Assembly: GCA_023418595.1 (NCBI GenBank)
Contig: JAEZZI010000013.1
Location: forward strand, 62,001 to 126,000
DNA: 64,000 nt
Origin: Pseudomonadota bacterium
Lineage (GTDB): Bacteria > Pseudomonadota > Alphaproteobacteria > Sphingomonadales > Sphingomonadaceae
Reading direction: 5' to 3'
Both the position numbers and the translations under genes were made by a program. Positions 26,082 to 34,385 of the stretch are shown here, one piece after another (within the stretch, counting starts at the first letter, position 1; every line of letters begins with the position of its first letter). The notes under the pieces are model-generated. The model did no database searches. It worked only from the letters and a program-made list of their open reading frames with translations, and was not told the DNA's origin.

Positions 26082-26933
26082 ATGACCCAGATTACCGTCG
26101 CCGCGCTGCAACTCGGCTTTTCGAACGATATCGACGCGAACATCGCCAATGTCTCGCGATTGGTGCGCGAGGCCGCCGCGCGCGGGGCGCAGGTGATCCT
26201 GCCGCCCGAATTGTTCGAGGGCGAATATTTCTGCCGGGTCGAGGACGAAGGGCTATTCGCGAACGCCAGGCCCACTGCCGAGCATCAGGCGGTGCTGGCG
26301 ATGCAGGCGCTGGCCGCCGAACTGCGCGTCCACATCCCGACCAGTTTCTTCGAAGCCGATGGGCCGCATCATTACAACAGCCTGGCGATGATCGGCCCCG
26401 ATGGGCGCGTCGCGGGCGTGTATCGCAAGAGCCACATCCCCGACGGGCCGGGCTATGAGGAAAAATTCTATTTCCGCCCCGGCAATACCGGGTTCAAGGT
26501 GTGGGACGGACCTGACCGGGCGACGATCGGCGTCGGCATCTGCTGGGACCAATGGTATCCCGAGACCGCGCGCGCGATGATGCTGATGGGCGCAGAGCTG
26601 CTGTTTTACCCGACCGCGATCGGCAGCGAGCCGCATGACGACAGCCTGGATACCGCGCGGCTGTGGCGCCGGGCAATGGTCGGGCATGCGGTGTCGAACG
26701 TGGTGCCGGTGATCGCCGCCAACCGGGTGGGGGTGGAGCATGGCCAGACATTCTACGGCACGTCGTTCATTACCGACGAGCGCGGCGACATCCTCGCCGA
26801 ACTGGACCGCGAGGAAGAGGGCGTCATCACCGCGACGCTCGACCTCGACCGGGTAAAGCGCCACCGTGCGGCCTTCGGTTTCTTCCGCGACCGGCGGCCG
26901 GAACTGTACGGGCGGCTGGTGCAGGATATCTGA
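26082..26933 (+). CDS. aguB: N-carbamoylputrescine amidase
   Basis: The 283-residue nitrilase-family enzyme makes putrescine, completing the path started by AguA. The catalytic triad is visible: Glu43 in LPPELFEG, Lys116 in Y-R-K-S-H-I-P, and Cys154 in G-I-C-W-D-Q-W-Y-P-E. The long match to the AguB family includes FYFRPGNTGF. The ATG at 26082 lies 92 bases after aguA, with the palindromic repeat in between, so the pair may be transcribed together with a hairpin in between. Confidence 0.95.
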   Translation: MTQITVAALQLGFSNDIDANIANVSRLVREAAARGAQVILPPELFEGEYFCRVEDEGLFANARPTAEHQAVLAMQALAAELRVHIPTSFFEADGPHHYNSLAMIGPDGRVAGVYRKSHIPDGPGYEEKFYFRPGNTGFKVWDGPDRATIGVGICWDQWYPETARAMMLMGAELLFYPTAIGSEPHDDSLDTARLWRRAMVGHAVSNVVPVIAANRVGVEHGQTFYGTSFITDERGDILAELDREEEGVITATLDLDRVKRHRAAFGFFRDRRPELYGRLVQDI

Positions 26934-27010
26934 CGCCCGCTGCTCCCGCGCAGGCGGGAGGGGCGAGCATGGGCGGTGCTTCGGGCGCGAGAACGCGACC
27001 TCCCCCTCTC

Positions 27011-27106
27011 GTCATTCCCGCGAAGGCGGGAATCCATCTCCCGTCCTCGCAACGTGCGCGGCCGTGGAGATGTTCGGAGATGGATTCCCGCCTTCGCGGG
27101 AATGAC
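27011..27106. repeat. Palindromic repeat, GTCATTCCCGCGAAGGCGGG family
   Basis: GTCATTCCCGCGAAGGCGGG at the left and its inverse CCCGCCTTCGCGGGAATGAC at the right, with AATCCATCTCC / GGAGATGGATT next to them. This is one of the best-known bacterial REP types. Confidence 0.9.
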
Positions 27107-27225
27107 GGGCTTTGGGCGTTTCGGCTCACGCCGTTTCATCGCGCAGTGGCGTAAGAGCAAGTCCAAAGGGACGCAACCAACCGCCACGCGCTCCGTTACA
27201 CCCTCGAAACTAGGGGGTTAGCAGG

Positions 27226-28275
27226 ATGGGTCAGGGGAACATCGCCGATTTCACGCGCCGCGTGCTGGTGCTGCTGGCGGTGGTCGCGCTGGCGGCGTTG
27301 GTGCTCAAGCTCGGCTATCTGTTGCTTCTGCTGTTCGGATCGGTGGTCGTGGCGGTCGTCATCCGCCTGCTCGCGCAGCCGTTCGAGCGGCTGGGGCTGG
27401 GCCGGGGTATTGCGACCAGCTTCGCGGTGTTGCTGCTGATCGGCTTCCTTGTCGGATTCGGCGTCGTGTTCGGCGGACTGATCTCCGGCCAGTTTGCGAT
27501 GCTGAGCGAGCAATTTCCCGGTGCGGTCGAACGCGTCCAGCGCCAGTTGGAGGCGTGGAATATCGATTACGACCTCGAAGCGGCGGCGCAGTCGCTGCTC
27601 GGTCAGGCATCGACGATCTTCCAGCGGGCAGGCGGCTTCATGCTGTCGGCGGGCAGCATCATCGCCGATATCGTGCTGGTGCTGGCGGGCGCGGTGTTCC
27701 TGGCGGCAAACCCCGAATTCTATCGGAAGGGGCTGATGCGGCTGTTGCCCCAATCGTCGGAAGCGCTCGCCACGCGCACGCTGTCCGATTGCGGCAAGGG
27801 GCTGAAACTGTGGCTGGCGGGGCAGGCGGTGGCCAGCCTGTTCGTCGGCGTCATGGTCTATATCGGCCTGTCGATCGCGGGCGTGCCCAATGCGTTCGCG
27901 CTGGCGATTATCGCCGCGGCGTTCGAACTCATCCCCTATGTCGGGCCGATCCTGGCGGCGATTCCGGGCGTGGTGCTGGGACTGTCGGTCGATCCGACGA
28001 CGGGGCTGTGGACGGCGATCGTCTATCTGATCATCCAGCAGATGGAGGGCAATGTCCTCAACCCGCTGATCCAGAAGCGCGCGGTCGAATTGCCGCCACT
28101 GGTGCTGCTCTTCTCGATCTTTGCCGCGGGCGTGATCTTCGGCGCACCGGGGATCGTGCTGGCAGCGCCGCTGACCGTGGTGATCTATGTGCTCGTCCAG
28201 CATCTCTATATCGGCCATGTGCTGGGCCGGAAGCCCAAGCGGCCGGGACGTGACGAGGAGAATGCGGCGATTTGA
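27226..28275 (+). CDS. AI-2E/PerM-family membrane protein
   Basis: The 349-residue protein has about seven or eight membrane segments: two near the N-terminus, an amphipathic helical region at about 95-140, and a C-terminal group. It carries the family segment I-P-Y-V-G-P-I-L-A-A-I-P-G-V-x-x-G near 240 and Q-Q-M-E-G-N-V-L-N-P-L-I-Q near 275. Members are permeases or exporters of small molecules; the substrate is not known here. Alone between two repeats. Confidence 0.9.
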   Translation: MGQGNIADFTRRVLVLLAVVALAALVLKLGYLLLLLFGSVVVAVVIRLLAQPFERLGLGRGIATSFAVLLLIGFLVGFGVVFGGLISGQFAMLSEQFPGAVERVQRQLEAWNIDYDLEAAAQSLLGQASTIFQRAGGFMLSAGSIIADIVLVLAGAVFLAANPEFYRKGLMRLLPQSSEALATRTLSDCGKGLKLWLAGQAVASLFVGVMVYIGLSIAGVPNAFALAIIAAAFELIPYVGPILAAIPGVVLGLSVDPTTGLWTAIVYLIIQQMEGNVLNPLIQKRAVELPPLVLLFSIFAAGVIFGAPGIVLAAPLTVVIYVLVQHLYIGHVLGRKPKRPGRDEENAAI

Positions 28276-28283
28276 GTGCCACC

Positions 28284-28357
28284 GTCATTGCGAGCGCAGC
28301 GAAGCAATCCAGAGGGTGACGCGAGACGCTGGATCGCTTCGCTGCGCTCGCAATGAC
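28284..28357. repeat. Palindromic repeat, GTCATTGCGAGCGCAGCGAAG family
   Basis: GTCATTGCGAGCGCAGCGAA at the left and TTCGCTGCGCTCGCAATGAC at the right form a near-perfect inverted pair, with GCAATCC / GGATCGC inside. It separates convergent genes. Confidence 0.9.
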
Positions 28358-28365
28358 GAGTGGGC

Positions 28366-28863
28366 CTATACGAACTCGCGCACCATGTAGCGCGCGTCGT
28401 CGCCATAGGTGGCGAGTTTCGCGCGCAGCTCTGGGCTGTCGACCGCCGCGAACCCCTGCCGCGCCCAGAACGGCGCAGCGTCGTTGACCGCGACCAGCGC
28501 GATGCGCGGCCAGCCTGCCTCACGCGCATGATCGACCAGCCACGCGACGAAGCCGCTCGCCGCGCCGGAGCCCCGCGCAACGGGCGACAGCGCAAGGTCG
28601 TGGAGATAGATCAACGCCGCCTCATCCGGCAGCGCCCCGATCCGCGCATTCAGCGGCGGCATCGAATCCGCGACCCACGGATAGGCGATGCCATAGCCGA
28701 CCACGCGATCCCGATCTTCCGCCAGCACCCGGCATCCGCGCGGATAAAGCGCCAGCCGTTCGGCGAAACAGTCGCGATCCTCGAAATGATCGGAAAACGC
28801 GACCCGCGCGACCGCGACAACGCCATCGAGGTCGCGTTCGGTCATCTGGCGCCAGCCGTTCAC
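28366..28863 (-). CDS. GNAT-family N-acetyltransferase
   Basis: The 165-residue protein has the GNAT core: R-Q-M-T-E-R-D-L at the start, Y-L-H-D-L-A-L-S-P-V-A-R-G-S-G-A near 90-105 (the acetyl-CoA-binding R/Q-x-x-G-x-G/A-type loop), and an N-D-A-A-P-F-W-A-R-Q-G-F segment near the C-terminus. The target is unknown. Its start overlaps the stop of the uracil-DNA glycosylase gene by 4 bases, so they form an operon. Confidence 0.85.
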   Translation of the reverse strand: MNGWRQMTERDLDGVVAVARVAFSDHFEDRDCFAERLALYPRGCRVLAEDRDRVVGYGIAYPWVADSMPPLNARIGALPDEAALIYLHDLALSPVARGSGAASGFVAWLVDHAREAGWPRIALVAVNDAAPFWARQGFAAVDSPELRAKLATYGDDARYMVREFV

Positions 28864-29519
28864 AGCGCCGCCTTCACCGCCAGCGCGCGTTCGAACACCG
28901 CCTCGAACATCTCCGCCGTCAGCCGCCCGGTGTTGGTGTTGTAGCGCGAGCAGTGATAGCTATCGATCAGGATTTGCCCGCCCGGCATCCGGTGTTCGGC
29001 GAGGTGCCCGAACTTGGCCTTGGGCAGTCGCCCGCCCAAGATTTTCACCGCCGATTGATGCGCGATCTGGCCAAGGGCCACGAATATGCGCGCGTTGGGC
29101 AGGTCGTTCGCCTGTGCGTCGAGGAACGGGCGGCAGGTGCGGATTTCCTCCGGCGTCGGCTTATTCTGCGGGGGCAGGCATTTGACCGCGTTGATGATGA
29201 TCGCGCCCTTCAGCAGCAATCCGTCGTCGGGCCGCGCGTCGTAGGTTCCCTCGGTAAATCCGAACTTGCCCAATGTTGCGAACAGCAGGTCGCCGGCATA
29301 GTCGCCGGTAAAGGGGCGCCCGGTGCGGTTGGCGCCGTGCTTGCCGGGGGCCAGGCCAACGATCGCCAGCCAGGCTTGCGGATCGCCGAACGCGTTGACC
29401 GGTGCGTTCCACCAGTCGGGATGCTGGGCGCGCAGGTCGTCGCGGAACGCGACCAGGCGCGGGCAGCGCGGGCAATCGCGCGGAGGCTCGGTGGCGGGCA
29501 GGGGGCTGGGCACGAACAT
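28860..29519 (-). CDS. Uracil-DNA glycosylase family 5 (UdgB-like, iron-sulfur)
   Basis: The ~219-residue protein excises uracil from DNA. It has the N-terminal cysteines C-P-R-C-P-R-L of an iron-sulfur cluster, the active-site segment GLAPGKHGANRTGRPFTGD near 55, later N-A-V-K-C-L-P-P with another cluster cysteine, and S-Y-H-C-S-R-Y-N-T-N-T-G-R near the end. This pattern is that of type-5 UDG. The ATG at 29519 was chosen over a TTG at 29555. Confidence 0.9.
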   Translation of the reverse strand: MFVPSPLPATEPPRDCPRCPRLVAFRDDLRAQHPDWWNAPVNAFGDPQAWLAIVGLAPGKHGANRTGRPFTGDYAGDLLFATLGKFGFTEGTYDARPDDGLLLKGAIIINAVKCLPPQNKPTPEEIRTCRPFLDAQANDLPNARIFVALGQIAHQSAVKILGGRLPKAKFGHLAEHRMPGGQILIDSYHCSRYNTNTGRLTAEMFEAVFERALAVKAAL

Positions 29520-29542
29520 GGATCGGCGATAGGCGGCTTTGG

Positions 29543-30022
29543 GTGGAAAGCTCAACCTATCTGATCGCGCTGGGATCGAACCGCCGCGGGCGGCATGGCG
29601 ACCCGCGCGACGAGGTGCGGGCCGCGATCGCCGCGCTGGGGGCGGTGCAGGCGGCGTCGCCGATCGTCGAAACGCCGCCGGTCGGCCCGTCGATCCGCCG
29701 CTTCGCCAATGCCGCGTGCGTGATCGAAAGCGACGAGACCCCGCCCGACCTGCTTGTTCGGCTGAAAGCCATCGAGCGCGATTTCGGCAGGCGGCGCGGC
29801 CAGCGCTGGGGCGCGCGCGTCGTCGATCTCGACATCATCCTGTGGTCGGGCGGGTGCTGGGCATCGCCTGGGCTGGTGATCCCGCACATCGCGTTCCGCC
29901 AGCGCGACTTCGTGCTCGGTCCAGCCGCGGCGGTCGCGCCCGACTGGCACGACCCCATCACGAAATTGACGCTGAACCAGCTTCGCAACCGGTTGACCCG
30001 GAGGGTCCCCACGCCTAGGTGA
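29543..30022 (+). CDS. folK: HPPK: 2-amino-4-hydroxy-6-hydroxymethyldihydropteridine diphosphokinase
   Basis: The 159-residue enzyme transfers pyrophosphate to the pterin precursor in folate synthesis. Signatures are Y-L-I-A-L-G-S-N near the start, S-P-I-V-E-T-P-P-V-G, F-G-R-R-R-G-x-R-W-G-A-R-V-V-D-L-D-I-I and I-P-H-x-x-F-R-x-R-x-F-V-L. The GTG at 29543 is the only plausible start. Its left end is divergent from the UDG gene with only 23 bases between starts, so the promoters must overlap the coding regions. A tRNA-Lys gene follows. Confidence 0.93.
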   Translation: MESSTYLIALGSNRRGRHGDPRDEVRAAIAALGAVQAASPIVETPPVGPSIRRFANAACVIESDETPPDLLVRLKAIERDFGRRRGQRWGARVVDLDIILWSGGCWASPGLVIPHIAFRQRDFVLGPAAAVAPDWHDPITKLTLNQLRNRLTRRVPTPR

Positions 30023-30033
30023 CCGCTCGGTGT

Positions 30034-30109
<76 letters not shown>

Positions 30110-30557
30110 TTTCTTTGCATCCCCCGCCCGCGCGAATAATCTGAACCTGGCTCACGACGCAGGAAGAACGTCCCCAGCCGGTTCTTACCCCTGGCTGCCG
30201 AGCGACCCATCGGTTCAGAACAGGGCGGCTATCAGATGGGCGCGCGACATCCGCCTTGAGTCTTCCCTGCGCGTCGATGTGATGGCGTCGAACACGAAGT
30301 CGTTAGCCCGGTCATTGGATGCTAGCCTGCCGTAGGGGGCTAACGCGGCCCCAATTTTTGAGGCGATCAGAGTCGTCCGCTGAGGTTGCGGGCGCGATGG
30401 GCATCAGTGTCGGGGACAGAGCGTTGTCGGCTGCGGATCGGTGAGATGACGTCCTGCTAAGCGATGACGTGGCTGTCCTGGACGTGAAGCGCAGTTGCTG
30501 ATGACCGCGTATTGACCCACGCCCCAAACCCGTTACACGCGCAGCTTCCGGGCATCC
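30110..30557. other. 448-base gap between two tRNA genes
   Basis: I see no gene I can support. A 71-codon minus-strand frame (30312-30527) has no family features. Composition is a little lower in GC in places. There is no integrase or repeated tRNA end that would mark an insertion site. It may be decayed DNA. Confidence 0.4.
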
Positions 30558-30633
30558 GGGCGATTAGCTCAGTTGGTAGAGCATCTCGTTTACACCGAGA
30601 GGGTCGGCGGTTCGAGCCCGTCATCGCCCACCA
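30558..30633 (+). tRNA. tRNA-Val (anticodon TAC)
   Basis: Acceptor arms GGGCGAT / ATCGCCC, D-loop AGTTGGTAGAG, anticodon stem TCTCG / CGAGA with loop TTTACAC and TAC in the middle, T-arm GTTCGAGCC and encoded CCA (30631-30633). Confidence 0.97.
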
Positions 30634-30648
30634 TTTCCTGGCTTTCCC

Positions 30649-31230
30649 CTACAGACGGCGCACCAGGCGCACGGCTTCCGCGATCCAGGCGGGGTCGGTG
30701 ACGACTTGCTGGCGCTGGCCGCTGCCCAGGGGGAGCAAGTGGAGCTTGCCGGGGGTGTCGCCAGCGGGGGCTTCGCGACCGATCAGTCGACCGAACAGGT
30801 ATCGGCCTGCGGGGCGGGGGACGAGGATGTCGCGGTTGAGCGCGTTGATGAAAAATTCGGGCTCCAGGCGTTCGCACCAGATGTCGTCGCCGCTGCGATA
30901 GTCGCCGATCCCGGCATGGACGGTGACGGCGACGAGGCGCGGGGTTGCCTTCGGCGGGGTGACGCGCGATTTGTGGCGTGGGGCGCTGGCACCGTCGGCG
31001 TCGAGCATCGCGGCGACCGGGATGTCGGGGCGGTCGGGCATCGCCACCAGATCCGACGCATCGACCCCGAGCGCGTCGGCGATGCGGTTGAGCCAGCCGA
31101 CCGAAACCGTGCGGGTGCCGGTTTCCAGCCGTCCGATCGTTTGCGCAGTGGTGGGCGGATTGCAGCGCTGGGCGACCTGATCGAGGGTCAAACCCTGAGC
31201 GCGGCGGACTTCGCGGATGGCGGTGATCAT
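30649..31230 (-). CDS. XRE-type helix-turn-helix regulator next to the DUF6456 gene
   Basis: The 193-residue protein has an N-terminal lambda-repressor-type helix-turn-helix (about 3-55: I-R-E-V-R-R-A-Q-G-L-T-L-D-Q-V-A, and I-G-R-L-E-T-G-T-R-T-V) and a C-terminal domain of about 120 residues that might fold like the LexA/S24 sensor domain, though I do not see the Ser-Lys catalytic pair clearly. It is divergent from the DUF6456 gene with a 95-base shared promoter region. It could repress or coactivate that gene. Function not established. Confidence 0.75.
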   Translation of the reverse strand: MITAIREVRRAQGLTLDQVAQRCNPPTTAQTIGRLETGTRTVSVGWLNRIADALGVDASDLVAMPDRPDIPVAAMLDADGASAPRHKSRVTPPKATPRLVAVTVHAGIGDYRSGDDIWCERLEPEFFINALNRDILVPRPAGRYLFGRLIGREAPAGDTPGKLHLLPLGSGQRQQVVTDPAWIAEAVRLVRRL

Positions 31231-31325
31231 CGCTAGGGGCTCCCATTAACCGATCTGGTTTTTCTTCTTTCCTACAACGTGCCGTTGATGGCAAGTGACA
31301 TTCAATGGTGGATGGAGGCGAGCAG
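31231..31325. promoter_or_regulatory. Shared divergent promoter region between XRE and DUF6456 genes
   Basis: The 95-base gap is more AT-rich than its surroundings and contains the inverted repeat AACC-gatct-GGTT (31248-31260) and a T-rich run after it. GGAGG at 31314-31318 serves the DUF6456 start. No clear -35/-10 pair could be assigned. Confidence 0.4.
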
Positions 31326-31778
31326 ATGCGCGAATTGGTGGAGCGGCGGTTGGACGGACGCACGGTGGCTGGCCGCGGGCGCAGTGTGACGGTCAATCTA
31401 GGGGAATCGGCGCTGAGCTGGCTGGGCGCGCGCAAGATGATTGATGCGCGGCAGATCGAGGCGGGCGAGCGGCTGCGCGGCGATTACGAGCGCGCGTCGA
31501 TCGCGCCGAGCGTGACGATGCGGTGGGATGCCTCCGCTCGCGGCGGGTCGGGCGAGGCGCTGGACCCGACTACCGCGCAGATCGCGGCGAAGCGGCGGTT
31601 CGATGCGGCAATCGCGGGCGTCGGACCGGGTCTGAACGACGTGCTGTGGCGGGTGGTGTGCGCCGATGAGCGGCTGGCGGATGCCGAGCGGGCGCTGGGC
31701 TGGCCCCAGCGCGCGGGCAAGCTGGTGCTGGGGTTGGCGCTGGACCGGCTGGCCGAGCATTATGGGCTCAGGCGGTAG
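31326..31778 (+). CDS. DUF6456-domain protein, candidate GTA activator (GafZ/GafA-like)
   Basis: The 150-residue protein shows the family pattern: V-T-V-N-L-x-E-S-x-L-x-W-L, then E-x-L-R-G-D-Y-E-R-A-x-I-A-P-S-V-T-M-R-W-D, D-P-T-T-A-Q-I-A-A-K-R-R-F-D-A-A, V-G-P-G-L-N-D-V-L-W-R-V-V-C, and G-W-P-x-R-A-G-K-L-V-L-G-L-A-L-D-R-L. I recall this domain as DUF6456, present in GafA of Rhodobacter capsulatus and GafZ of Caulobacter, which switch on GTA structural operons; GafZ acts as an antiterminator. The GTA operon lies 7.3 kb downstream. The ATG at 31326 has GGAGG upstream; an earlier ATG at 31305 is possible. Family by motif memory, role by inference. Confidence 0.75.
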   Translation: MRELVERRLDGRTVAGRGRSVTVNLGESALSWLGARKMIDARQIEAGERLRGDYERASIAPSVTMRWDASARGGSGEALDPTTAQIAAKRRFDAAIAGVGPGLNDVLWRVVCADERLADAERALGWPQRAGKLVLGLALDRLAEHYGLRR

Positions 31779-34239
31779 GCGTGGGTTTGGGGCGGCGGAG
31801 GAAGCGGCCATAGAGCGCGCCGATGCCGATCAATACGAGGCCGAGGCCGAGGAAGGACAGGACCCGGAGCACGCCGTCGAGCCTTGCGGCGTCGAGGAGA
31901 AACACCTTGAAGGTGACGGCGGTGAGGAGCGCGATGCCGAGTGTGCGCAGGTCGCGCTTTTCGGTCGAGATGCCGCGCCAGAGCCAGAACAGGCCGATGC
32001 CCAAGGGGACGGCGGAATAGCCCCAGTTTTCGGTGACGCCGATGCCGCCGGTGAGGATGTCGCCCTGCGCGAGCTGGCGGACGAGGGCAACACCCGCGAT
32101 CAGCGTCGTTGCGGTAGCCGACATGCGAAGCCAGCGTTGTGGAGGCATGGTCCAGAGCCAGAAGGCGGCGAGTCCTGCATGGGCGACCGCGAAATTGGCG
32201 ACCGGGACCGCGCCGACCGACTGGGCGATGAAGGCGGGGTTGAAGACGATGAGGTCGAACCAGACGATGCGGAACAGCGCGAGCGCGGTGAGCGCGGCGG
32301 CCAATCTGGTCGCACGGTCGCTGCGGCGGAGCTGCCAGGCGGTGGCGAGCAGCGCCTGGGTGATGAGCGCGCGCTCTAGGAAGCCGTTGGCGACGAACGC
32401 CGATTGGGTGGTGATCGCGAAGACTTGTTTGGCGAGGATGTGGAGCGCGATCAGCGCGAGGGCGGTGGCGATCAGCGCCACCTGGGGGCGGTGGGTGGCG
32501 AAGGTGATGGAGCGCCATTTCAAAAGCGCGAAGGCGACAATGGCGGGCAGCGCGAAGCTGCGCAGTGCGGTCAGCGGATCGGGGAGGCTGGCGAAGATCA
32601 ACGCGTTGCCGGTGAGCGCTTGCGATGCGGCGCCGAGCCATTCGGTCAGCGGTTGCGCGGCGGCGAGGATGGCGGCGGCGATTGCTAGGGTTGGCAGGCG
32701 TGCGAGGTCGCGATCCGGCGTCTGGTCGGCCCACCAGGCGAGCGCTGCCATTGCGACAACGATCGGCAGCGCGACCCAGGCGACCGGCACGAAGCGATCG
32801 AGCGCGACGACGAACAGGATCGCGGCGAAGGCGCTGCCGAGGATCAGGCCGGGGTCGCGCGTGTCGGTGACGGCGCGGCGACGCCATGCGAGGCTGGCGC
32901 AGGCGGCGGCCAAGGCGAGGCCGGTTGCTGCCCAGAGCGCATCTGCGATCAGCGGGGCGACGGTGCCGAGCGCGATCAGCCACGGGCCTGCGGTCCCTGC
33001 GATGGCGACGAGGGGCCAGCCGCGATCCCGCGCCGCCAGCGCATGGCCTGTGCCGCCGAACAGCAGCGTTGCGGCGATGGCGATCATGGGCGCGGTGCCC
33101 GGATTGGACCGGAACAGCGCGGTCGCGAGCAGGATGAGCAACAGCATCGCGGCAGCGATGGCGGCGATCACCAGCTTCGGGTCGCGCCACGCCAGGATCA
33201 GGGCGGCAGCGGACAGGGTGAGGTAGAAGCCCCAAGCAAGCGGCGAGAAATCGAGCGCGGGGGCCAGCAGCAGAAGCTGGACCAGACCGGCGGCGAGCGG
33301 AAGCAGGCGGATCCAGCGGGAGCCTGTTTCGGTTGCCGGGAGCGCCAGCGTCGCGCCGACCGCGAGCAGCACGACGAACAGGCCGAGCGCGGGCAGGTCG
33401 TTCGGGTTGAGGAGAAACAGCAGCAGGTTGATCCACGCAAAGCCGCTGGCGGTGGCGGCGAGCGCCAGCCATGCCCAGCCGCGATGGATGGCGAGCCCCA
33501 ACAAGGCCGCCACGAACAGGCCGAGATAGACGAGCAACGCTCCGACGCCCGCGACATCGAACCCGGCGATCAGCGGTGCTGCGAAGCCGCCGACCAGCGC
33601 CATCACTGCGGTCGGCGGGCCGTGGCGAAGGGCGAGGACAAGGCCGGCCGCGGTGACGCCGATCATCAGGACGAAGGCGGGGAGCGCGGCGATGAGGTCG
33701 TAAAGCGCGGCGGCCATGTAGAGCGTGCCATAGGCCGAGGCGATGCCCGCGCCCGCCAGCACTTGGCCGATACGCGGATCGTCGGCGGTGGTGGGAATAC
33801 GACGCGCGGCTTCGCTCGCGACGATGAGCGCGACGGCGAACAGCGCGGCGAGGACGACACGGACGGCGGGGCTGAGCAGGCCGGATTCGATGGACCAGCG
33901 GACGAGAAAGAAGCCCGCCAGAACGAGCGCGGCGCCGCCGATCCAGATGGGCAGGCGACCGGCGATCATCGATTCGAAATCGACCGGGGGCTTGGTCGGG
34001 GGTGGCGGGATTGAGGGCGCGGAGTTCTTCGGTTCGGCGCCGGGAAAGCGCCACGGCGCGGCGCGTGTGGCCTCTGCGACCGGAGACGGGCGGAGCGCGT
34101 CGGTCGACTGCGACGGTCCGAGCAGATCGACCAGCGATTCGAGACGGTCGGCGCGGCGTTCGACCGCGGCCAAGCGGCGATGAAGATGCACTGCCACCCC
34201 GCCCAGGATCAGCACCGCCAACAGAAGCAGCCCGGTCAC
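31768..34239 (-). CDS. DUF2339 large multi-pass membrane protein
   Basis: The 823-residue protein begins with one membrane helix and a coiled stretch (about 22-40), then a Pro-rich linker near 55-90 and some 24 hydrophobic segments. It carries the P-x-D-F-E-S-M-I-A-G-R-L-P-I-W-I-G-G motif near 85-105 and F-L-V-R-W-S-I-E-S-G-L, the entry to the DUF2339 domain. The function is unknown. The start is a GTG at 34239. Its 3' end overlaps the convergent DUF6456 gene by 11 bases. Confidence 0.85.
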   Translation of the reverse strand: MTGLLLLAVLILGGVAVHLHRRLAAVERRADRLESLVDLLGPSQSTDALRPSPVAEATRAAPWRFPGAEPKNSAPSIPPPPTKPPVDFESMIAGRLPIWIGGAALVLAGFFLVRWSIESGLLSPAVRVVLAALFAVALIVASEAARRIPTTADDPRIGQVLAGAGIASAYGTLYMAAALYDLIAALPAFVLMIGVTAAGLVLALRHGPPTAVMALVGGFAAPLIAGFDVAGVGALLVYLGLFVAALLGLAIHRGWAWLALAATASGFAWINLLLFLLNPNDLPALGLFVVLLAVGATLALPATETGSRWIRLLPLAAGLVQLLLLAPALDFSPLAWGFYLTLSAAALILAWRDPKLVIAAIAAAMLLLILLATALFRSNPGTAPMIAIAATLLFGGTGHALAARDRGWPLVAIAGTAGPWLIALGTVAPLIADALWAATGLALAAACASLAWRRRAVTDTRDPGLILGSAFAAILFVVALDRFVPVAWVALPIVVAMAALAWWADQTPDRDLARLPTLAIAAAILAAAQPLTEWLGAASQALTGNALIFASLPDPLTALRSFALPAIVAFALLKWRSITFATHRPQVALIATALALIALHILAKQVFAITTQSAFVANGFLERALITQALLATAWQLRRSDRATRLAAALTALALFRIVWFDLIVFNPAFIAQSVGAVPVANFAVAHAGLAAFWLWTMPPQRWLRMSATATTLIAGVALVRQLAQGDILTGGIGVTENWGYSAVPLGIGLFWLWRGISTEKRDLRTLGIALLTAVTFKVFLLDAARLDGVLRVLSFLGLGLVLIGIGALYGRFLRRPKPTPTA

Positions 34240-34385
34240 TCGCAGGTTCCGTCACACATCGCACGGGCTTGTCGCACATGGCGGACGGATTGTCGCCGCC
34301 TTTGCGCATCGCCTGCCCTCTTCGCCTCCGCATATGCGCCCGGTGCCCCTCGTCAGCAGCAAGGACAGTGTGTATCCGAACGACC

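Noticed and set aside
24842..28357. A CRISPR array made of the short repeats
   Set aside because: The repeats are inverted pairs of different families at gene gaps, not direct repeats with spacers.
30312..30527. A 71-codon minus-strand ORF between the tRNA genes
   Set aside because: Ser/Arg-rich, no start context and no family features.
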